A stretch of 64,000 bases of DNA from an uncultured Duncaniella sp. (GTDB taxonomy: Bacteria > Bacteroidota > Bacteroidia > Bacteroidales > Muribaculaceae). The position numbers were made by a program, and so were the translations under genes. Location: assembly GCA_910578515.1 (NCBI GenBank), contig CAJTQR010000005.1:124001-188000 (forward strand). The letters are read 5' to 3'. The notes under the pieces were generated by a model. That model did no database searches. It had not been told where the DNA came from and saw only the letters and a list, made by a program, of their open reading frames with translations. Shown piece by piece: positions 62,426 through 64,000 of the stretch. Position 1 is the first letter of the stretch, and every line of letters starts with the position of its first letter.

Positions 62426-62514
62426 CAAAAAGCAAATAAAAAAGCATTTGATTTACTGAAAATAAATTAGGAAATTTGCATCACTAAAGCTGACTTCCTC
62501 GCATTTATTAACCC

Positions 62515-63903
62515 ATGCAACAGAACTACTCACAAATGTGGGATAAATGTCTTGAAATAATTAGAGACATTCTTCCTTCCGAACAATTTGAACATTGGTT
62601 TAGTCCATTGACGTTTAAGCACGTTGAGAACAATGTGCTTACACTTGCCTGTCCTTCAGAGTTTTTTGCCGAACAACTTGAGGAGAGGTATTTCACCGTG
62701 CTTGGTCGTACGTTGAAAAGAGTATATGGCAATGGTATTAAACTTATTTATGAGTATCCTATTGTTGCCAACGACCCTTCTACTACAGTAAGAACTGGAA
62801 GTGCCCACCCGAGTCCTGCGGTTAAGCCGAAACCTGGCGCATCATCCAATCCATTCAAGGAATCGTATGTGGAAGAGATTGATTCACAGCTTAATCCGGA
62901 GTATACTTTCGAGAATTACTGTATTAGCGATAGTAATAAAGTTGCGCGTTCAATTGGTGAGGCAATCGCAAATGACCCCAAATTACAGACTTTTAATCCA
63001 TTGTTTGTTTTTGGACCTTGTGGAGTGGGTAAGACTCACCTTATTCAGGCGATTGGTATTCGTATAAAAGAGCGTAATCCTAATGCGAGAGTGCTTTACA
63101 TTACTGCGCGTCTTTTCGAGAGTCAGTTTACTGCTGCTGTTCAGCGAAGCAAAGTTAATGAGTTCATTAGTTTTTATCAGAGTATTGACACTCTGATTAT
63201 TGATGATATTCAAGATTTCATCGGTAAGGATAAGACTCAGAAAACATTCTTCCACATATTCAATCACTTGAAACAGAATAACAAACAATTGATTATGTCA
63301 AGTGATTGTTGCCCTTCGCAGATGGAGGGTATGGAGGACCGTCTACTATCACGTTTCAAGTGGGGTATGACTGCCCAGCTTGAAAAACCTGATTATGACT
63401 TGCGTCGTGATGTCCTTACGCAGAAAGCAAGTCATGATGGCTTGGAGTTGCCCACGGAGGTAATGGATTTTATTGCATCAAATGTTACCGAAAGTATCCG
63501 TGAACTTGAAGGCGTGGTGGTGTCTTTGCTTGCCCATGCCACATTCCTTAATAAGGATATCTCTGTTGAATTGGCAAGAAGAGTTTTGTCCAATGCCGTT
63601 AAACTCAATAAGCGCACCGTTAACTTTGAATCAATCACACGTCAGGTAAGTTCATTCTATAATATAGAACCTGACCAGATTTTCACAAAATCGCGTAAGC
63701 GTGAGGTCTCAGATGCCCGTCAGATGGTCATGTATCTTGCTAAGAAGCACACTAAGATGCCACTCAAGGCAATTGGTGTTCGTTTGGCACGTACTCATGC
63801 CACGGTACTCTATGCATGCCGTATGATTGATGAGCGTCTTCCTTTGGAGAAAAAGCTACAGGAAGATATTGCCAAGATTGAGCATGATTTAATGGCTAAT
63901 TAG
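62515..63903 (+). CDS. dnaA: Chromosomal replication initiator protein DnaA
   Basis: AAA+ ATPase that opens the chromosome origin. The 462-aa protein shows domain I (about 1-85: WDKCLEIIRDILPSEQFEHW), a short Pro/Ser-rich linker (about 88-125), the AAA+ domain with Walker A GPCGVGKT (167-174) and Walker B LIIDDIQDF (D230/D231), and the C-terminal DNA-binding domain with RTHATVLYACRMI. The protein is complete. No dnaN or rpmH gene is seen beside it: pgeF precedes it and the 97 bases after it hold no recognisable gene. In Bacteroidota dnaA is often separated from dnaN, so this does not by itself argue for or against an origin here. Confidence 0.96.
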   Translation: MQQNYSQMWDKCLEIIRDILPSEQFEHWFSPLTFKHVENNVLTLACPSEFFAEQLEERYFTVLGRTLKRVYGNGIKLIYEYPIVANDPSTTVRTGSAHPSPAVKPKPGASSNPFKESYVEEIDSQLNPEYTFENYCISDSNKVARSIGEAIANDPKLQTFNPLFVFGPCGVGKTHLIQAIGIRIKERNPNARVLYITARLFESQFTAAVQRSKVNEFISFYQSIDTLIIDDIQDFIGKDKTQKTFFHIFNHLKQNNKQLIMSSDCCPSQMEGMEDRLLSRFKWGMTAQLEKPDYDLRRDVLTQKASHDGLELPTEVMDFIASNVTESIRELEGVVVSLLAHATFLNKDISVELARRVLSNAVKLNKRTVNFESITRQVSSFYNIEPDQIFTKSRKREVSDARQMVMYLAKKHTKMPLKAIGVRLARTHATVLYACRMIDERLPLEKKLQEDIAKIEHDLMAN

Positions 63904-64000
63904 TTGGTATTCCGGTATATCTGACAGAAATCGATAGCTATGGTTTAATGAGTCTACCTCGCAGCAGTAATGTTTTAGACCATTGCTAATGATAAGGTAT

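Larger units (their letters stand above)
62149..62514. other. AT-rich intergenic region upstream of dnaA
   Basis: A 366-base gap without a gene. Counting 62221-62460 gives 51 G or C in 240 bases, about 21%, far lower than the coding neighbours. It contains a strong hairpin and a -7 box. I found no exact DnaA box (TTATNCACA or its complement), so calling it the replication origin is not supported by what I can see. Confidence 0.7.

Noticed and set aside
62526..62545. TGTGGGATAAA near the dnaA start, resembling a DnaA box
   Set aside because: It has one extra base compared with TGTGGATAA and is inside coding sequence; no true box was found in the intergenic region.
63904..64000. Final 97 bases after dnaA, checked for dnaN or a terminator
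   Set aside because: No start of a recognisable gene and no clear hairpin within the window.

Overview
The window is a 64 kb stretch of chromosome from a member of the phylum Bacteroidota, most likely order Bacteroidales and possibly a Muribaculaceae-type gut commensal. Three things point there. Many promoters fit the Bacteroidota form (TTTG about 19-21 nt before TAnnTTTG). The gene content is characteristic: a SusC/SusD pair, a one-protein hybrid two-component regulator, PorQ of the type IX secretion system, an EtfAB/acyl-CoA dehydrogenase set, and bL25 of the long CTC type. Shine-Dalgarno sequences are largely absent. No prophage, insertion sequence, CRISPR array or rRNA was found. The only tRNA is tRNA-Ser(UGA). 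Family is inferred; species cannot be read from the sequence.

Layout. 0-8 kb is housekeeping: malate dehydrogenase, MltG, a MerR regulator, uridine kinase, LptB, then a minus-strand rplY | pth-hslR-phosphoethanolamine transferase block. The transferase is AT-rich and carries a G8 tract in its coding strand. 8-16 kb holds acyl-CoA dehydrogenase with EtfA/EtfB, and PurL. 16-22 kb has a HAD phosphatase, NadC, RlmH and a minus-strand cell-wall group: alpha/beta hydrolase, a membrane-anchored MurF-like ligase, Ddl and a 61-aa membrane protein. 22-28 kb is a complete CusB/CusA/TolC-type metal efflux operon with a His-rich adaptor lipoprotein. 28-40 kb is a fructan utilisation locus: PfkB sugar kinase, MFS sugar transporter and GH32 on the minus strand; a fructose-sensor-type hybrid two-component regulator, SusC and SusD on the plus strand. 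Tandem 8-bp repeats next to the susC -7 box look like the regulator's operator. 40-44 kb is a wza-wzc-cpsB polysaccharide export and tyrosine phosphorelay operon. 44-48.5 kb is a small accessory group: HxlR regulator, NAD(P)-binding protein, tannase-like esterase and Bcr/CflA efflux. 48.8-56 kb has tRNA-Ser, a nitroreductase, B12-dependent ribonucleotide reductase, a nitrilase, an acyltransferase and ThrC. 56-62 kb has the porQ-cmk-ispH-exonuclease-lipoprotein chain, a TonB-domain protein, an EamA transporter and PgeF. 62-64 kb is a very AT-rich segment (about 21% G+C where counted) with a 16-bp-arm hairpin, then dnaA.

The fructan locus reads as one pathway. SusC/SusD import oligosaccharides, GH32 releases fructose in the periplasm, the MFS protein takes fructose into the cytoplasm, and the PfkB kinase phosphorylates it. 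The regulator senses periplasmic sugar and switches the locus on. No SusE-like surface glycan-binding protein or second (endo-acting) GH32 lies in the locus.

Nothing here is a clearly new biological system. The best leads are the poly-G tract in the lipid A/LPS phosphoethanolamine transferase (possible phase variation), the MurF-like ligase with membrane helices in place of its UDP-substrate domain, the susC operator repeats, the hexanucleotide-encoded Gly-Tyr tail of Wzc, and an unlisted 46-codon reading frame at 52.7-52.8 kb.
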